55,103 nucleotides of DNA from Streptococcus pseudopneumoniae (GCF_001073085.1 NZ_JVFV01000017.1:1-55103), one strand, 5' to 3'. Numbered from the stretch's first letter, positions 15,837 through 24,287 are shown. The notes: generated by a model not told the origin, from the sequence alone. Made by a program: numbers and translations.

Positions 15837-17633
15837 ATGGAACAAAAACACCGTTCAGAATTTCCTGAAAAGGAACTTTGGGACTTAACAGCCCTATATC
15901 AAGACCGTGAGGATTTCTTGCGTGCGATAGAGAAGGCGCGTGAAGACATCAATCAATTTAGCCGTGACTATAAGGGCAATCTTCATACTTTTGAGGATTT
16001 CGAGAAGGCCTTTGCAGAATTGGAACAAATTTATATTCAGATGAGCCATATCGGTAATTACAGCTTTATGCCTCAGACGACAGATTATAGCAATGAAGAG
16101 TTTGCCAATATTGCCCAAGCTGGGATGGAATTTGAAACAGATGCCAGTGTAGCCTTGACCTTCTTTGACGACGCCTTGGTGGCAGCAGACGAGGAAGTTT
16201 TGGACCGTTTGGGTGAATTGCCTCACTTGACTGCAGCCATTCGTCAGGCCAAAATCAAAAAAGCCCACTATCTAGGGGCTGATGTGGAGAAGGCCTTGAC
16301 TAATCTTGGCGAAGTTTTCTACAGTCCACAGGATATTTACACCAAGATGCGAGCTGGGGATTTCGAAATGGCTGACTTTGAAGCCCATGGAAAAACCTAC
16401 AAAAACAGCTTTGTGACCTATGAAAATTTCTACCAAAATCACGAGGACGCTGAAGTTCGTGAGAAATCTTTCCGTTCCTTCTCTGAAGGACTTCGTAAGC
16501 ACCAAAATACAGCTGCGGCAGCCTATCTTGCTCAGGTAAAGACTGAGAAATTGTTGGCAGATATGAAAGGTTATGACTCAGTATTCGACTATCTTTTGGC
16601 TGAGCAAGAAGTGGACCGTGCCATGTTTGACCGCCAGATTGACCTCATCATGAAGGACTTTGCACCAGTTGCTCAGAGATACCTCAAGCATGTTGCCAAG
16701 GTCAATGGTCTTGAGAAGATGACTTTTGCAGACTGGAAATTGGATTTGGACAGCGCCCTGAATCCTGAAGTGACTATTGATGATGCCTATGATTTGGTCA
16801 TGAAGTCGGTAGAACCACTGGGTCAAGAATATTGTCAAGAAATTGCTCGCTATCAAGAAGAGCGCTGGGTAGACTTCGCTGCTAACAGTGGCAAGGATTC
16901 AGGTGGATATGCAGCAGATCCATATCGCGTGCACCCTTATGTCCTCATGAGCTGGACAGGCCGTTTGAGCGATGTTTATACCTTGATTCATGAAATCGGG
17001 CATTCTGGTCAATTCATCTTTTCAGATAATCACCAAAGCTACTTCAATGCTCACATGTCGACCTATTATGTTGAAGCACCGTCAACCTTCAATGAATTGC
17101 TGTTAAGTGATTACTTGGAACACCAGTCTGATGATCCACGTCAGAAACGATTCGCTCTTGCTCACCGCTTGACAGATACCTACTTCCATAACTTTATCAC
17201 CCACCTCTTGGAAGCAGCCTTCCAACGTAAGGTTTATACACTGATTGAAGAAGGAGAAACCTTTGGGGCAAGCAAACTCAACAGTATTATGAAGGAAGTT
17301 TTGACTGACTTCTGGGGAGATGCTATTGAGATTGATGATGATGCAGCACTGACTTGGATGCGCCAAGCTCACTACTACATGGGCTTGTATAGCTACACTT
17401 ACTCAGCAGGACTTGTCATCTCGACTGCTGGTTACCTTCATCTTAAAAACTCTGAGAATGGAGCTAGAGACTGGCTCAATCTCCTCAAATCAGGTGGTAG
17501 CAAGACACCACTTGAGTCAGCTATGGTTATCGGAGCCGATATCTCAACGGATAAACCACTCCGTGATACGATTCAATTCTTGTCAGATACAGTTGACCAA
17601 ATTATCAACTACAGTACCCAGTTGGGAGAATAA
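15837..17633 (+). CDS. pepF: Oligoendopeptidase F (M3B)
   Basis: The 598-aa zinc metallopeptidase cuts short peptides in the cytoplasm. The catalytic motif HEIGHSGQ begins at H385 (H385, E386, H389), with a downstream YVEAPSTFNE supplying the third zinc ligand. There is no signal peptide. Length and sequence agree with streptococcal PepF. A GAGGAAGAAG ribosome site lies just upstream and rsmE ends 10 bp before, so it may be cotranscribed. Confidence 0.92.
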   Translation: MEQKHRSEFPEKELWDLTALYQDREDFLRAIEKAREDINQFSRDYKGNLHTFEDFEKAFAELEQIYIQMSHIGNYSFMPQTTDYSNEEFANIAQAGMEFETDASVALTFFDDALVAADEEVLDRLGELPHLTAAIRQAKIKKAHYLGADVEKALTNLGEVFYSPQDIYTKMRAGDFEMADFEAHGKTYKNSFVTYENFYQNHEDAEVREKSFRSFSEGLRKHQNTAAAAYLAQVKTEKLLADMKGYDSVFDYLLAEQEVDRAMFDRQIDLIMKDFAPVAQRYLKHVAKVNGLEKMTFADWKLDLDSALNPEVTIDDAYDLVMKSVEPLGQEYCQEIARYQEERWVDFAANSGKDSGGYAADPYRVHPYVLMSWTGRLSDVYTLIHEIGHSGQFIFSDNHQSYFNAHMSTYYVEAPSTFNELLLSDYLEHQSDDPRQKRFALAHRLTDTYFHNFITHLLEAAFQRKVYTLIEEGETFGASKLNSIMKEVLTDFWGDAIEIDDDAALTWMRQAHYYMGLYSYTYSAGLVISTAGYLHLKNSENGARDWLNLLKSGGSKTPLESAMVIGADISTDKPLRDTIQFLSDTVDQIINYSTQLGE

Positions 17634-17646
17634 GATCATAAAAGTG

Positions 17647-17673
17647 CAACAATAGAGTTATATTGTTGAGATT
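17647..17673 (+). terminator. Weak terminator-like hairpin after pepF
   Basis: CAACAATA and TATTGTTG form an 8-bp stem, then AGATTTTAG. A second palindrome, CTGAAGAC / GTCTTCAG (17703-17721), lies in the same 175-bp gap without a T run. Both could be processing or stability elements. Confidence 0.4.
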
Positions 17674-17808
17674 TTAGAATGACGTTTATTTAATAAAGTT
17701 TACTGAAGACTTTGTCTTCAGAATGTGCGTTATTATAGATCTATCGGTTGGATTTTATATCTTGTCGTGGGCGATTAGACTAGGGAAAATACTTAGAAAA
17801 GGACGGAG

Positions 17809-18258
17809 ATGCTAGTGCGTGTGAACAAAAAACTTAGCTTGCTTATCATTGGAATTGCTATGCTGATTTTGTTTATGATTTGGAAATTCAGTCAGCCTGT
17901 TCTTCCAAAAACTTATCAGGAAGCTGTTCAGTATACCAAAGCAATCAATATGAAAGAAATGCGCTCCAAACTTGCAAATGGCGACGAGTTTGTCGTCTAC
18001 ATCGGAAGAGAATCCTGTCCCTACTGTCAAAAGTTTGTGCCCAATTTGGCTCTAGCGATTCAAAAAAGTCACCAGACGGTCTATTATTTGGATAGTGATT
18101 CTGATGAAAAGGATGAAATTACAGCCTTTGCAAAAGAAATGGATATCCAAACCGTTCCGAATCTTTCAGTCTATCAAAATGGTAGTAAATCACGCTATTT
18201 AGAGCAAGGAAGTTCCGCTAGTCTTGAAGAAATCCTTTCATTTCTAAAGCATGAATAG
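17809..18258 (+). CDS. Membrane-anchored thioredoxin-like protein
   Basis: The 149-aa protein has an N-terminal membrane anchor (about residues 8-27), then a thioredoxin fold with active site CPYC (ESCPYCQKF) and a cis-Pro segment QTVPNLSVY. It resembles streptococcal thioredoxin-like proteins annotated as bacteriocin transport accessory proteins and probably works outside the membrane on disulphides. The ATG touches its GGAG; GTG at 17815 would have better spacing and could be the real start. Confidence 0.75.
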   Translation: MLVRVNKKLSLLIIGIAMLILFMIWKFSQPVLPKTYQEAVQYTKAINMKEMRSKLANGDEFVVYIGRESCPYCQKFVPNLALAIQKSHQTVYYLDSDSDEKDEITAFAKEMDIQTVPNLSVYQNGSKSRYLEQGSSASLEEILSFLKHE

Positions 18259-18412
18259 GACAGGAAGATTGTTTTAAATGACAAAAAACGACTCCCAAAA
18301 TTGGAATCGTAGAGATGATAAAAGAGGTTGGATTTTTTATCTAATCTATTTATTTAAAAAATTTATAATAAAGAATTCCTAAAATCAAAATTTTTTGTCC
18401 CTGCCTCTTAAA

Positions 18413-18802
18413 TTATCCCCAAAAGCTATCTTCTTCAGCTTGATCTGAAGAGAAGAGCCAAACTTCTTTGATTTTTCCGTCTTCAATACGGAAGAGGTCA
18501 ATCCCGTTCATATTGAGTTCAGTACCATCAGCCCGTGTTCCAAGAAAAGTAACATTGGCTGCGATTAAATCCTTATTGTCAGAAACCCAATTTGTTATCA
18601 CCTTAAAGGTTCCATTAGTTTTCTCAGCAAATGTAGCTAGGTGAGTTCCTAGCTTGTCCTTACCAACAACTGTACCAGATATACTATGAGTACCAGGTTG
18701 ATGCCAGACAATATCGTCTGCCATCGTTTCAAAGACACCAGGAAAGTCACCAGCAATTAAAGCTTGGTTATAAGCATTGAAAATTTCTAAGTTTGTTGAC
18801 AT
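18413..18802 (-). CDS. SnoaL-like/NTF2-fold protein
   Basis: The 129-aa protein fits the small NTF2-like (SnoaL/ketosteroid isomerase-like) family: MSTNLEIFNAYNQALIAGD, then DIVWHQPGTHSISGTVVGKD and a C-terminal GKIKEVWLFSSD. These often act on small hydrophobic metabolites, but the substrate is unknown. The start at 18802 is set by TGGAG 7 nt upstream; the open frame further up runs through the palindrome region. It is divergent from the HxlR regulator, its likely controller. Confidence 0.8.
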   Translation of the reverse strand: MSTNLEIFNAYNQALIAGDFPGVFETMADDIVWHQPGTHSISGTVVGKDKLGTHLATFAEKTNGTFKVITNWVSDNKDLIAANVTFLGTRADGTELNMNGIDLFRIEDGKIKEVWLFSSDQAEEDSFWG

Positions 18803-18832
18803 ATCTATTCTCCATTTCTTTTTTATGATATA

Positions 18833-18849
18833 ATTGTAACGGTTACAAT
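18833..18849. promoter_or_regulatory. 17-bp perfect palindrome, operator candidate
   Basis: ATTGTAACGGTTACAAT has two perfect 8-bp arms about a central G, 30 bp from the SnoaL-like start and close to its -10 region. It lies between that gene and the divergent HxlR gene. Confidence 0.6.
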
Positions 18850-18884
18850 CGAAAAAACAAGTAGACACTTTTTCGATAGCTGGT

Positions 18885-18914
18885 ATCAAAAGTAGTACTA
18901 TTGTTGATACTAAA
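18885..18914. promoter_or_regulatory. Second inverted repeat in HxlR promoter region
   Basis: GTATCAA and TTGATAC are inverted arms about 14 bp apart, with a TAGTACTA core between them. HxlR/YodB-type regulators bind palindromes with TACT/AGTA parts, so this is a candidate autoregulatory site. Confidence 0.5.
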
Positions 18915-18952
18915 AGATAAAATTTTTTAAAAAAATAGAAAGAAGATATTTT

Positions 18953-19285
18953 ATGCCAAATAAAGTGAGTGAGTATGGTATTTGTCCATTTGCGACAACG
19001 CAGAGGGTTTTAACAGGGAAATGGGCACTGGTAATCATTTATCAGTTGAGTACGGGTACTAAACGATTTAAAGAATTGCAGAGATTATTGCCTGGGATTA
19101 CTCAAACTATTTTGACACGTCATCTCCGTCAATTAGAAAAGGATAAGATTATTCAACGAAAGGTCTATGCGGAAGTTCCCCCACGAGTTGAGTACAGCTT
19201 AACCAAAATGGGACAGGAATTCAGAGTTGTTTTAGATGCTGTCGAGAAATGGGGTCTGGATTATATCAAGTTGCTAGAAATGTAG
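18953..19285 (+). CDS. HxlR-family transcriptional regulator
   Basis: The 110-aa winged-helix protein shows the family pattern: an N-terminal cysteine (YGICPF, C11), LTGKWALVIIYQLSTGTKRF, LPGITQTILTRHLRQLEKD and the C-terminal wing PPRVEYSLTKMG. HxlR/YodB proteins often sense electrophiles or quinones through this cysteine. AGAAAGAAG precedes the ATG. It is divergent from the SnoaL-like gene and 11 bp upstream of the DUF2785 gene. Confidence 0.9.
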   Translation: MPNKVSEYGICPFATTQRVLTGKWALVIIYQLSTGTKRFKELQRLLPGITQTILTRHLRQLEKDKIIQRKVYAEVPPRVEYSLTKMGQEFRVVLDAVEKWGLDYIKLLEM

Positions 19286-19296
19286 AGGTATTGACC

Positions 19297-20088
19297 ATGT
19301 ATCAAGAGTTACATAGAAAAATAGCAGAAGAAAAACCGAGTTATAGTCAAAAAGAACTCCAGTGGTTACTTGAGCACTTAGGGGATTCGAGTCCAGAAAT
19401 TCGCGATGAATTGGTTTTTACCAGTTTGGCTAGAGGGATCCAAGAAGAGTTATTTACAAAGGAGCAATTTCAATTTATATCTGCTATGATTGTTTCTGAT
19501 GGTGGACTAGATAAAGAGCTCGATAAGTTAGGAGCTTCAACGCTTGAACGTTCTTTTAGGGCACTTATTTATGCCAATCTCTTATCTGCCGATGGCAACC
19601 AACACTCTCTTTATTATCAAGTGCTTAAAACTGATATCAGAAATACGATGCTCGATCAAGGTTTGCACTACCTTGAAAAAGAAGAGGATACGACTGGTTT
19701 TTCAAGTCAGTATGGTTGGGTACATGCTTTTGCACATGGAGCCGATTTACTGACAGAAGTAGTTTGTCATCCAGACTTTCCTATAAACAGAGTTTATGAA
19801 GTATTTGATATACTTGGTCAACTATTTAAAAGAATTTCGATTCGTTTTACAGATGATGAGGATTGGCGTTTAGCGAGAGTGATCTATGAACCTATTTTGC
19901 AAGGCAAGGTGGATCAAGCGACACTAACCTCTTGGATAAAGTCACTTGATTGCCCGATAGAAGAGACGGAAGATTTTTATAAATTTTCCAATTTTAGATC
20001 CTGTCTCTTAGAAGTCTATGTTCAACTCGACCAGAGAAATAGTTTACAAGATGACTTGAAAGAAACCATTCAATCTTTTCAATATTAG
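19297..20088 (+). CDS. DUF2785 family protein
   Basis: The 263-aa protein matches a family of unknown function with helical repeats: SLARGI, LSADGNQHSLYYQ, GWVHAFAHGADLLTEVVCHP. Conserved HAFAHGAD may hold functional histidines. The start MYQELHRKI at 19297 is preferred over an upstream ATG that overlaps hxlR. It is likely cotranscribed with the HxlR regulator. Confidence 0.75.
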   Translation: MYQELHRKIAEEKPSYSQKELQWLLEHLGDSSPEIRDELVFTSLARGIQEELFTKEQFQFISAMIVSDGGLDKELDKLGASTLERSFRALIYANLLSADGNQHSLYYQVLKTDIRNTMLDQGLHYLEKEEDTTGFSSQYGWVHAFAHGADLLTEVVCHPDFPINRVYEVFDILGQLFKRISIRFTDDEDWRLARVIYEPILQGKVDQATLTSWIKSLDCPIEETEDFYKFSNFRSCLLEVYVQLDQRNSLQDDLKETIQSFQY

Positions 20089-20138
20089 ATTTCGACTATT
20101 AAATGGGAAAACTTACACAAAATTTCCAAGCACATTTC

Positions 20139-20167
20139 TTGAAACCCTTTCCTTCTTCTGATAGACT
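20139..20167 (+). promoter_or_regulatory. Promoter of aquaporin gene
   Basis: TTGAAA (20139-20144) and TAGACT (20162-20167) stand 17 bp apart, 30 bp before the aquaporin start. Confidence 0.6.
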
Positions 20168-20197
20168 AATACATAGTTTGAAAAAAGGAGACTTATC

Positions 20198-20866
20198 ATG
20201 AAAAAATTTGTTGCTGAATTACTTGGTACTTTTATGCTTGTGTTCATCGGAACAGGAGCTGTTGTTTTTGGAAATGGTGTTGAAGGTCTTGGACACCTTG
20301 GGATTGCTCTTGCTTTTGGTTTGGCAATCGTAGTCGCAGCCTTCTCAATCGGAACTGTTTCAGGTGCTCACTTGAACCCAGCTGTTTCTATCGCTATGTT
20401 TGTTAACAAACGTTTGTCATCTTCAGAGCTTATAAACTACATTCTTGGTCAAGTAGTCGGTGCTTTCCTTGCATCTGGATCTGTACTCTTCCTCTTGGCA
20501 AACTCAGGTATGTCAACTGCAAGTCTTGGTGAAAATGCCTTGGCAAACGGAGTAACTGTCTTTGGTGGTTTCTTGTTTGAAACAATCGCAACATTCTTGT
20601 TTGTTTTGGTCATCATGACTGTAACATCAGTAAGCAAAGGTAATGGCGCAATCGCTGGTTTGGTGATTGGTTTGTCATTGACAGCTTTGATTCTAGCTGG
20701 CTTGAACATCACTGGACTTTCAGTAAACCCAGCTCGTAGCTTGGCTCCTGCTGTCTTGGTAGGTGGCGTAGCTCTTCAACAAGTTTGGATTTTCATCCTT
20801 GCACCAATCGTTGGTGGCGTTCTTGCAGCTCTAGTTGCTAAAAACTTCCTTGGAACTGAAGAATAA
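20198..20866 (+). CDS. Aquaporin/MIP-family channel
   Basis: The 222-aa protein has six hydrophobic helices and both NPA motifs: HLNPAVS (N60) and SVNPARS (N177). It forms a membrane pore for water, or possibly glycerol or other small solutes; selectivity is not certain. Arg after the second NPA is the selectivity-filter arginine. AAAGGAG precedes the ATG. It is monocistronic, between its promoter and a strong terminator. Confidence 0.92.
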   Translation: MKKFVAELLGTFMLVFIGTGAVVFGNGVEGLGHLGIALAFGLAIVVAAFSIGTVSGAHLNPAVSIAMFVNKRLSSSELINYILGQVVGAFLASGSVLFLLANSGMSTASLGENALANGVTVFGGFLFETIATFLFVLVIMTVTSVSKGNGAIAGLVIGLSLTALILAGLNITGLSVNPARSLAPAVLVGGVALQQVWIFILAPIVGGVLAALVAKNFLGTEE

Positions 20867-20875
20867 TTGAAATTT

Positions 20876-20915
20876 AAAAAGCCTTGCTCCTCATCTTGAG
20901 GAACAGGGCTTTTTC
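20876..20915 (+). terminator. Terminator of aquaporin gene
   Basis: A long stem from AAAAAGCC to GGCTTTTT with inner TCCTCA / TGAGGA, followed by a T run. Confidence 0.85.
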
Positions 20916-20924
20916 GTATCTTTT

Positions 20925-21125
20925 TATACTCAATGAAAATTAAAGAGCAAACTAGGAAGCTAGCCGCAGATTGCTCAAAGCACTGTTTTGAGAGGTTGTG
21001 GATAAGACTGACGAAGTCAGCTCAAAACACTGTTTTGAGGTTGTGGATAGAACTGACGAAGTCAGTAACTATATCTACGGCAAGGCGATGTTGACGCGGT
21101 TTGAAGAGATTTTCGAAGAGTATTA
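20925..21125. repeat. BOX element (boxA-boxB-boxB-boxC)
   Basis: This has the start TATACTCAATGAAAAT (boxA), two copies of the GGTTGTGGATA...GACTGACGAAGTCAG unit (boxB) and a boxC ending TTTTCGAAGAGTATTA. BOX repeats are dispersed in S. pneumoniae and close relatives and support the mitis-group placement. Its end supplies the TAA stop codon of queF on the opposite strand. Confidence 0.9.
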
Positions 21126-21614
21126 GCGGTTGTCAATTTTCTCTGGATAGAGGTCGTGTTGGAAGAGGCGTTGTTCTGCCAAGCCTTCATACTTGGTTCC
21201 AGGTCTACCGTAGTTGTAGTAGGGGTCGATTGAAATACCACCACGAGGTGTAAATTTCCCCCAAACCTCTAAATAGCGAGGGTCTAGCAAGTTGACCAAG
21301 TCTTTCCCGATGGTGTTGATACAGTTTTCGTGAAAATCTCCATGGTTTCGATAGCTAAAGAGGTAGAGTTTGAGGGACTTTGACTCGACACAGAACTTGT
21401 CAGGAATGTAGGAAATATAAATCGTCGCAAAGTCTGGCTGAGCCGTAATAGGACAAAGCGAGGTAAATTCAGGACAGTTGAACTTGATGAAATAGTCATT
21501 TTCCACATGACGATTGTCAAAGGATTCGAGGACTTCTGGTTGATAGTCAAAGATGTAGGTTGTTTCTTTATTGCCCAGTAGGCTGAGGTTTTTCATTTCT
21601 TCTTGTTGTGACAT
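21123..21614 (-). CDS. queF: NADPH-dependent 7-cyano-7-deazaguanine reductase
   Basis: The 163-aa enzyme reduces preQ0 to preQ1, the last free-base step of queuosine synthesis. The catalytic cysteine lies in [16 protein letters not shown], and [19 protein letters not shown] is the QueF signature. It is the last gene of the que operon, and its stop codon lies in a BOX repeat. Length agrees with the short QueF class. Confidence 0.94.
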   Translation of the reverse strand: MSQQEEMKNLSLLGNKETTYIFDYQPEVLESFDNRHVENDYFIKFNCPEFTSLCPITAQPDFATIYISYIPDKFCVESKSLKLYLFSYRNHGDFHENCINTIGKDLVNLLDPRYLEVWGKFTPRGGISIDPYYNYGRPGTKYEGLAEQRLFQHDLYPEKIDNR

Positions 21615-21632
21615 GATTTTTTCTTTCTAATC

Positions 21633-22349
21633 TTAAACACCACGTTGGTTATCGTAGAGGAGGGTATGGAGTTGAGGAAGGACGCGGACATTGCCCCAGC
21701 TATCGTCGGCAGCGACACGTTCCCAGAGTTCTTTGAGGCGGTCCAGTTGGTCTTGGACAATATTGCCTCTAGCCTTGGGCTCAGGATTTCCCGCCGATAA
21801 GAAGAGGACATCTGGTTGGTAGCGTTCTTGAATGCCTTTGGCGAAGGCTAGATCTGCATCATCAAAGACAGGGATTTTAAAGGTTACTTTGTCTGGATCT
21901 AGTTGGGAAACGATAAAGTCCAAGGTCTCAAAGTTGACTTCCATCTTGGAGGAAGGAGGCTTAGGACTCAGAGTGACTTGGTCGATATCTTTTAACCAAT
22001 TTTGCCAGCGGGAGCCTTGGGTTTCAACGGCAAGAGTGACACCACGTTGCTTGAGCTTGGTGACCAGTTGAGCCATATTGGCTGCTAGGATAGCAGGATT
22101 TCCCCCAGACAGGGTTACATAGTCGTAGCTTCCTAGCTTGTCTAACTCAGCGATTACTTCATCAGCTGTCATGCGAGTTGGTTTTTCAGAACCATCCCAA
22201 GTAAAGGCAGAGTCGCACCAGTCGCAGTGGTAGTCGCAACCAGCAGTGCGGACAAACATGGTTTTCTGGCCGATAGCACGACCTTCTCCTTGAAAGGTTG
22301 GGCCGAAAATTTCTAGAACTGGTAGTTTGAGGACACGTTCCTTAGTCAT
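21633..22349 (-). CDS. queE: 7-carboxy-7-deazaguanine synthase
   Basis: The 238-aa radical-SAM enzyme makes CDG from carboxy-tetrahydropterin. The cluster motif is CDYHCDWCDSAFTW (CxxxCxxC), with TLSGGNPA and the substrate region GRAIGQKTMFVRTAGC. It overlaps queD by 8 nt, so translation is coupled. Confidence 0.93.
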   Translation of the reverse strand: MTKERVLKLPVLEIFGPTFQGEGRAIGQKTMFVRTAGCDYHCDWCDSAFTWDGSEKPTRMTADEVIAELDKLGSYDYVTLSGGNPAILAANMAQLVTKLKQRGVTLAVETQGSRWQNWLKDIDQVTLSPKPPSSKMEVNFETLDFIVSQLDPDKVTFKIPVFDDADLAFAKGIQERYQPDVLFLSAGNPEPKARGNIVQDQLDRLKELWERVAADDSWGNVRVLPQLHTLLYDNQRGV

Positions 22350-22785
22350 CTAACCACTCCCGTCTAAACTCTGCAAAGGCAGTCGGAGTTTCATAGAGGC
22401 GAACATATTCCAAACGGAGACCGCGCTCGTCTGGCAACTCTTGGCTCATGGTTTGGAAAATCCAGTAAACCATATTTTCAGCAGTCGTATTCATGTAGGG
22501 AAGGGTTTCATTGAGATAGCGATGATCCAAGTGGGGCTCTAAGTAGTCCTTGTAGATAGCTTTGATGTCTCCGAAATCGTAGGTCATACCTCTATCATCT
22601 AAAAATCCACTGACAGCGATTTGCAGATGATAGGTGTGACCGTGTAGGGATTTGCATTTTCCTTCATAGTGAAAGAGGTGGTGGGCAGCATCGAAGGTAA
22701 ATTCTTTTGAGACTAAGGTTCTGTGAGGATTGTAGACAAGAGATTCCCCAGTTTCTTGTTTGATTTCTTTGGGGGCAAAAAACAT
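22342..22785 (-). CDS. queD: 6-carboxytetrahydropterin synthase
   Basis: The 147-aa QueD converts dihydroneopterin triphosphate to carboxy-tetrahydropterin. Zinc ligands are seen in FDAAHHLFHYEGKCKSLHGH. The start MFFAPKEIK at 22785 is chosen because AAAGGAGA lies upstream and it abuts the queC stop (TGATG); a longer frame into queC is not needed. Confidence 0.92.
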   Translation of the reverse strand: MFFAPKEIKQETGESLVYNPHRTLVSKEFTFDAAHHLFHYEGKCKSLHGHTYHLQIAVSGFLDDRGMTYDFGDIKAIYKDYLEPHLDHRYLNETLPYMNTTAENMVYWIFQTMSQELPDERGLRLEYVRLYETPTAFAEFRREWLDD

Positions 22786-23438
22786 CAGGCCTCTCCTTTC
22801 TGAGAGAGATAAACCTCTAAACCATGTTGGCGTAGATGGCAGGCAGGACAATCTCCACAACCAGTACCGATAATGCCATTATAGCAGGTCAAGGTCTTCT
22901 CACGAACATAGTCAAAGGCACCGAGTTGGTCGGCTAATTTCCAAGTTTCAGCCTTGTCTAGCCACATGAGAGGCGTTTGGATCACAAAGTCGTAATCCAT
23001 AGCAAGGTTGAGGGTCACATTGAGCGATTTGACAAAGACATCACGACAGTCAGGATAGCCTGAGAAGTCTGTTTCGCACACTCCTGTCACGATATCCGTA
23101 ATTCCACGCTGCTTGGCAAGGACTGCAGCAAAGGACAGAAAGAGATGATTGCGACCATCGACGAAAGTATTAGGAACCTCTCCTTCTTTTTGCTCAATTT
23201 CTAGATCTGAAGTCAAGGCATTTTCAGTAATTTGTCCTAGCAGAGACATATCTAGGATATGATGACGAATTCCTTGTTCCTCAGCGATTTCTTTGGCCAC
23301 TTGAATTTCGAGATGGTGGCGTTGGCCATAGGCAAAGGTAACGGCTTCGACCGTTTCATAATGTTCTTTAGCCCAGAAAAGGCAGGTTGTTGAATCTTGA
23401 CCGCCACTAAAGACGACCAAGGCTGATTGACGTTTCAT
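22785..23438 (-). CDS. queC: 7-cyano-7-deazaguanine synthase
   Basis: The 217-aa enzyme forms preQ0 from CDG with ATP and ammonia. The N-terminal PP-loop [12 protein letters not shown] and the C-terminal zinc cysteines [16 protein letters not shown] are present. GGAAGGAG precedes the start MKRQSALVV. It is the first gene of queCDEF, under the leader at 23476-23592. Confidence 0.94.
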   Translation of the reverse strand: MKRQSALVVFSGGQDSTTCLFWAKEHYETVEAVTFAYGQRHHLEIQVAKEIAEEQGIRHHILDMSLLGQITENALTSDLEIEQKEGEVPNTFVDGRNHLFLSFAAVLAKQRGITDIVTGVCETDFSGYPDCRDVFVKSLNVTLNLAMDYDFVIQTPLMWLDKAETWKLADQLGAFDYVREKTLTCYNGIIGTGCGDCPACHLRQHGLEVYLSQKGEA

Positions 23439-23475
23439 AGTACTCCTTCCAAAATGGGAAATGTTCAGAGCACGC

Positions 23476-23498
23476 AAAAAGCTCCCTATAGGGAGCTA
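23476..23498 (-). terminator. Terminator/attenuator hairpin in queC leader
   Basis: AGCTCCC-TATA-GGGAGCT is a strong stem followed by TTTT on the minus strand, 38 bp before the queC start and downstream of its promoter. In a leader this suggests transcription attenuation. Confidence 0.65.
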
Positions 23499-23507
23499 AA
23501 AAATACC

Positions 23508-23561
23508 AAGTAGAGGTTTTTTTTAGCGATGGCATGTCCCAAACATCGTGATATTCTACTT
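23508..23561 (-). promoter_or_regulatory. Structured queC leader, possible riboswitch of unassigned class
   Basis: On the minus strand AAGTAGA pairs with TCTACTT (7 bp), enclosing a CGATG / CATCG stem and an A-rich segment CTAAAAAAAACC. The RNA would start at about the first base of the outer stem and be followed by the terminator hairpin. A preQ1 riboswitch would suit the operon, but the sequence does not fit the preQ1-I or preQ1-II consensus that I know. Confidence 0.5.
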
Positions 23562-23563
23562 AC

Positions 23564-23592
23564 AGTCTAGCATATTTTTTGAAAAATGGCAA
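23564..23592 (-). promoter_or_regulatory. Promoter of queCDEF
   Basis: TTGCCA (23587-23592) and TAGACT (23564-23569) are separated by 17 bp on the minus strand, with TGC before the -10 element (extended -10). Confidence 0.65.
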
Positions 23593-23605
23593 AGGGCAAG
23601 AAAAA

Positions 23606-23634
23606 AGAGACCAAATGAATGCACTTGGTCTCTC
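23606..23634 (-). terminator. Terminator of trxA
   Basis: AGAGACCAA pairs with TTGGTCTCT, with a T run (A run at 23601-23606) on the minus strand. Confidence 0.8.
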
Positions 23635-23640
23635 CTTTGA

Positions 23641-23955
23641 TTAGCTTAATTCAGCAACGATAGCTTTGATTTGTTCTGCTGTGTGAACACCAGCAACTTG
23701 TTTAACCACTTGTCCATCTTTTTTGAAAAGAAGAGTAGGAATAGACATGATTCCAAATGAACGAGCTGTGTTAGGATTCTCATCAACGTCCATTTTAACG
23801 ATCTTCAAGACATCTTCTGAGAGTTCTTCAGACAATTTGTCCAAGATTGGACCTTGCATACGACATGGGCCACACCAAGTTGCCCAGAAGTCTACCAAGA
23901 CCAATCCGTCTTTAGTTTCTTGTTCGAATGTTGCGTCTGTAATTGCTTTTGCCAT
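23641..23955 (-). CDS. trxA: Thioredoxin
   Basis: The 104-aa cytoplasmic thioredoxin has active site WCGPC (W27, C28-C31) and cis-Pro segment MSIPTLLFKKDG. It reduces protein disulphides with thioredoxin reductase. AAAGGAG precedes the ATG. It follows the DUF4649 gene by 14 bp, and both are read from one promoter next to a MarR-type operator candidate. Confidence 0.95.
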   Translation of the reverse strand: MAKAITDATFEQETKDGLVLVDFWATWCGPCRMQGPILDKLSEELSEDVLKIVKMDVDENPNTARSFGIMSIPTLLFKKDGQVVKQVAGVHTAEQIKAIVAELS

Positions 23956-23969
23956 AGTATTTCTCCTTT

Positions 23970-24191
23970 TTAGTTATATTGGCTTAAATCTTGTTTCATG
24001 AGATAGAAGAAAACATCTCCATAAGTCCCATGGTAGTCCAAATCATGCCCCTTGTAGGTTACTTTTTGGACGGGGTAATAGTCTGCGACACCAATCAGGC
24101 AGGCATGTTGAGAACGTTCAAATTCATCGTATGACTCGAAGGTCATGGTTCTCTCTTGCTTGCTAGCATCAAGATAAGTGATTTCAATCAT
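23970..24191 (-). CDS. DUF4649 family protein
   Basis: This 73-aa protein belongs to a small streptococcal family (MIEITYLDASKQERTMTFES, then ending FYLMKQDLSQ). Its function is unknown. AAAGGAG precedes the ATG. It is cotranscribed with trxA. Confidence 0.8.
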   Translation of the reverse strand: MIEITYLDASKQERTMTFESYDEFERSQHACLIGVADYYPVQKVTYKGHDLDYHGTYGDVFFYLMKQDLSQYN

Positions 24192-24220
24192 AGGATTCTC
24201 CTTTGCTAAATCATGTTTTC

Positions 24221-24249
24221 ATTTTACTCCTTGAAAAAAGGAATGTCAA
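24221..24249 (-). promoter_or_regulatory. Promoter of DUF4649-trxA
   Basis: TTGACA (24244-24249) and TAAAAT (24221-24226) are 17 bp apart on the minus strand, almost consensus for the housekeeping sigma factor. The MarR box lies 9 bp upstream of the -35. Confidence 0.75.
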
Positions 24250-24258
24250 GAAAAATGA

Positions 24259-24270
24259 TTGCGCACGCAA
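24259..24270. promoter_or_regulatory. MarR-type operator candidate, copy 1
   Basis: TTGCGCACGCAA, with perfect 5-bp arms, lies just upstream of the trxA-operon promoter and downstream of the marR gene. An identical 12-mer occurs at 24723-24734. Confidence 0.6.
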
Positions 24271-24287
24271 GTTTTTTGAAAAATATT

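Noticed and set aside
17703..17721. CTGAAGAC/GTCTTCAG palindrome as terminator or operator
   Set aside because: No T run follows and no regulator is nearby; left without a role.
23508..23561. preQ1-I or preQ1-II riboswitch call
   Set aside because: The conserved loop and tail sequences that I recall for these classes are not present, so no class is assigned.
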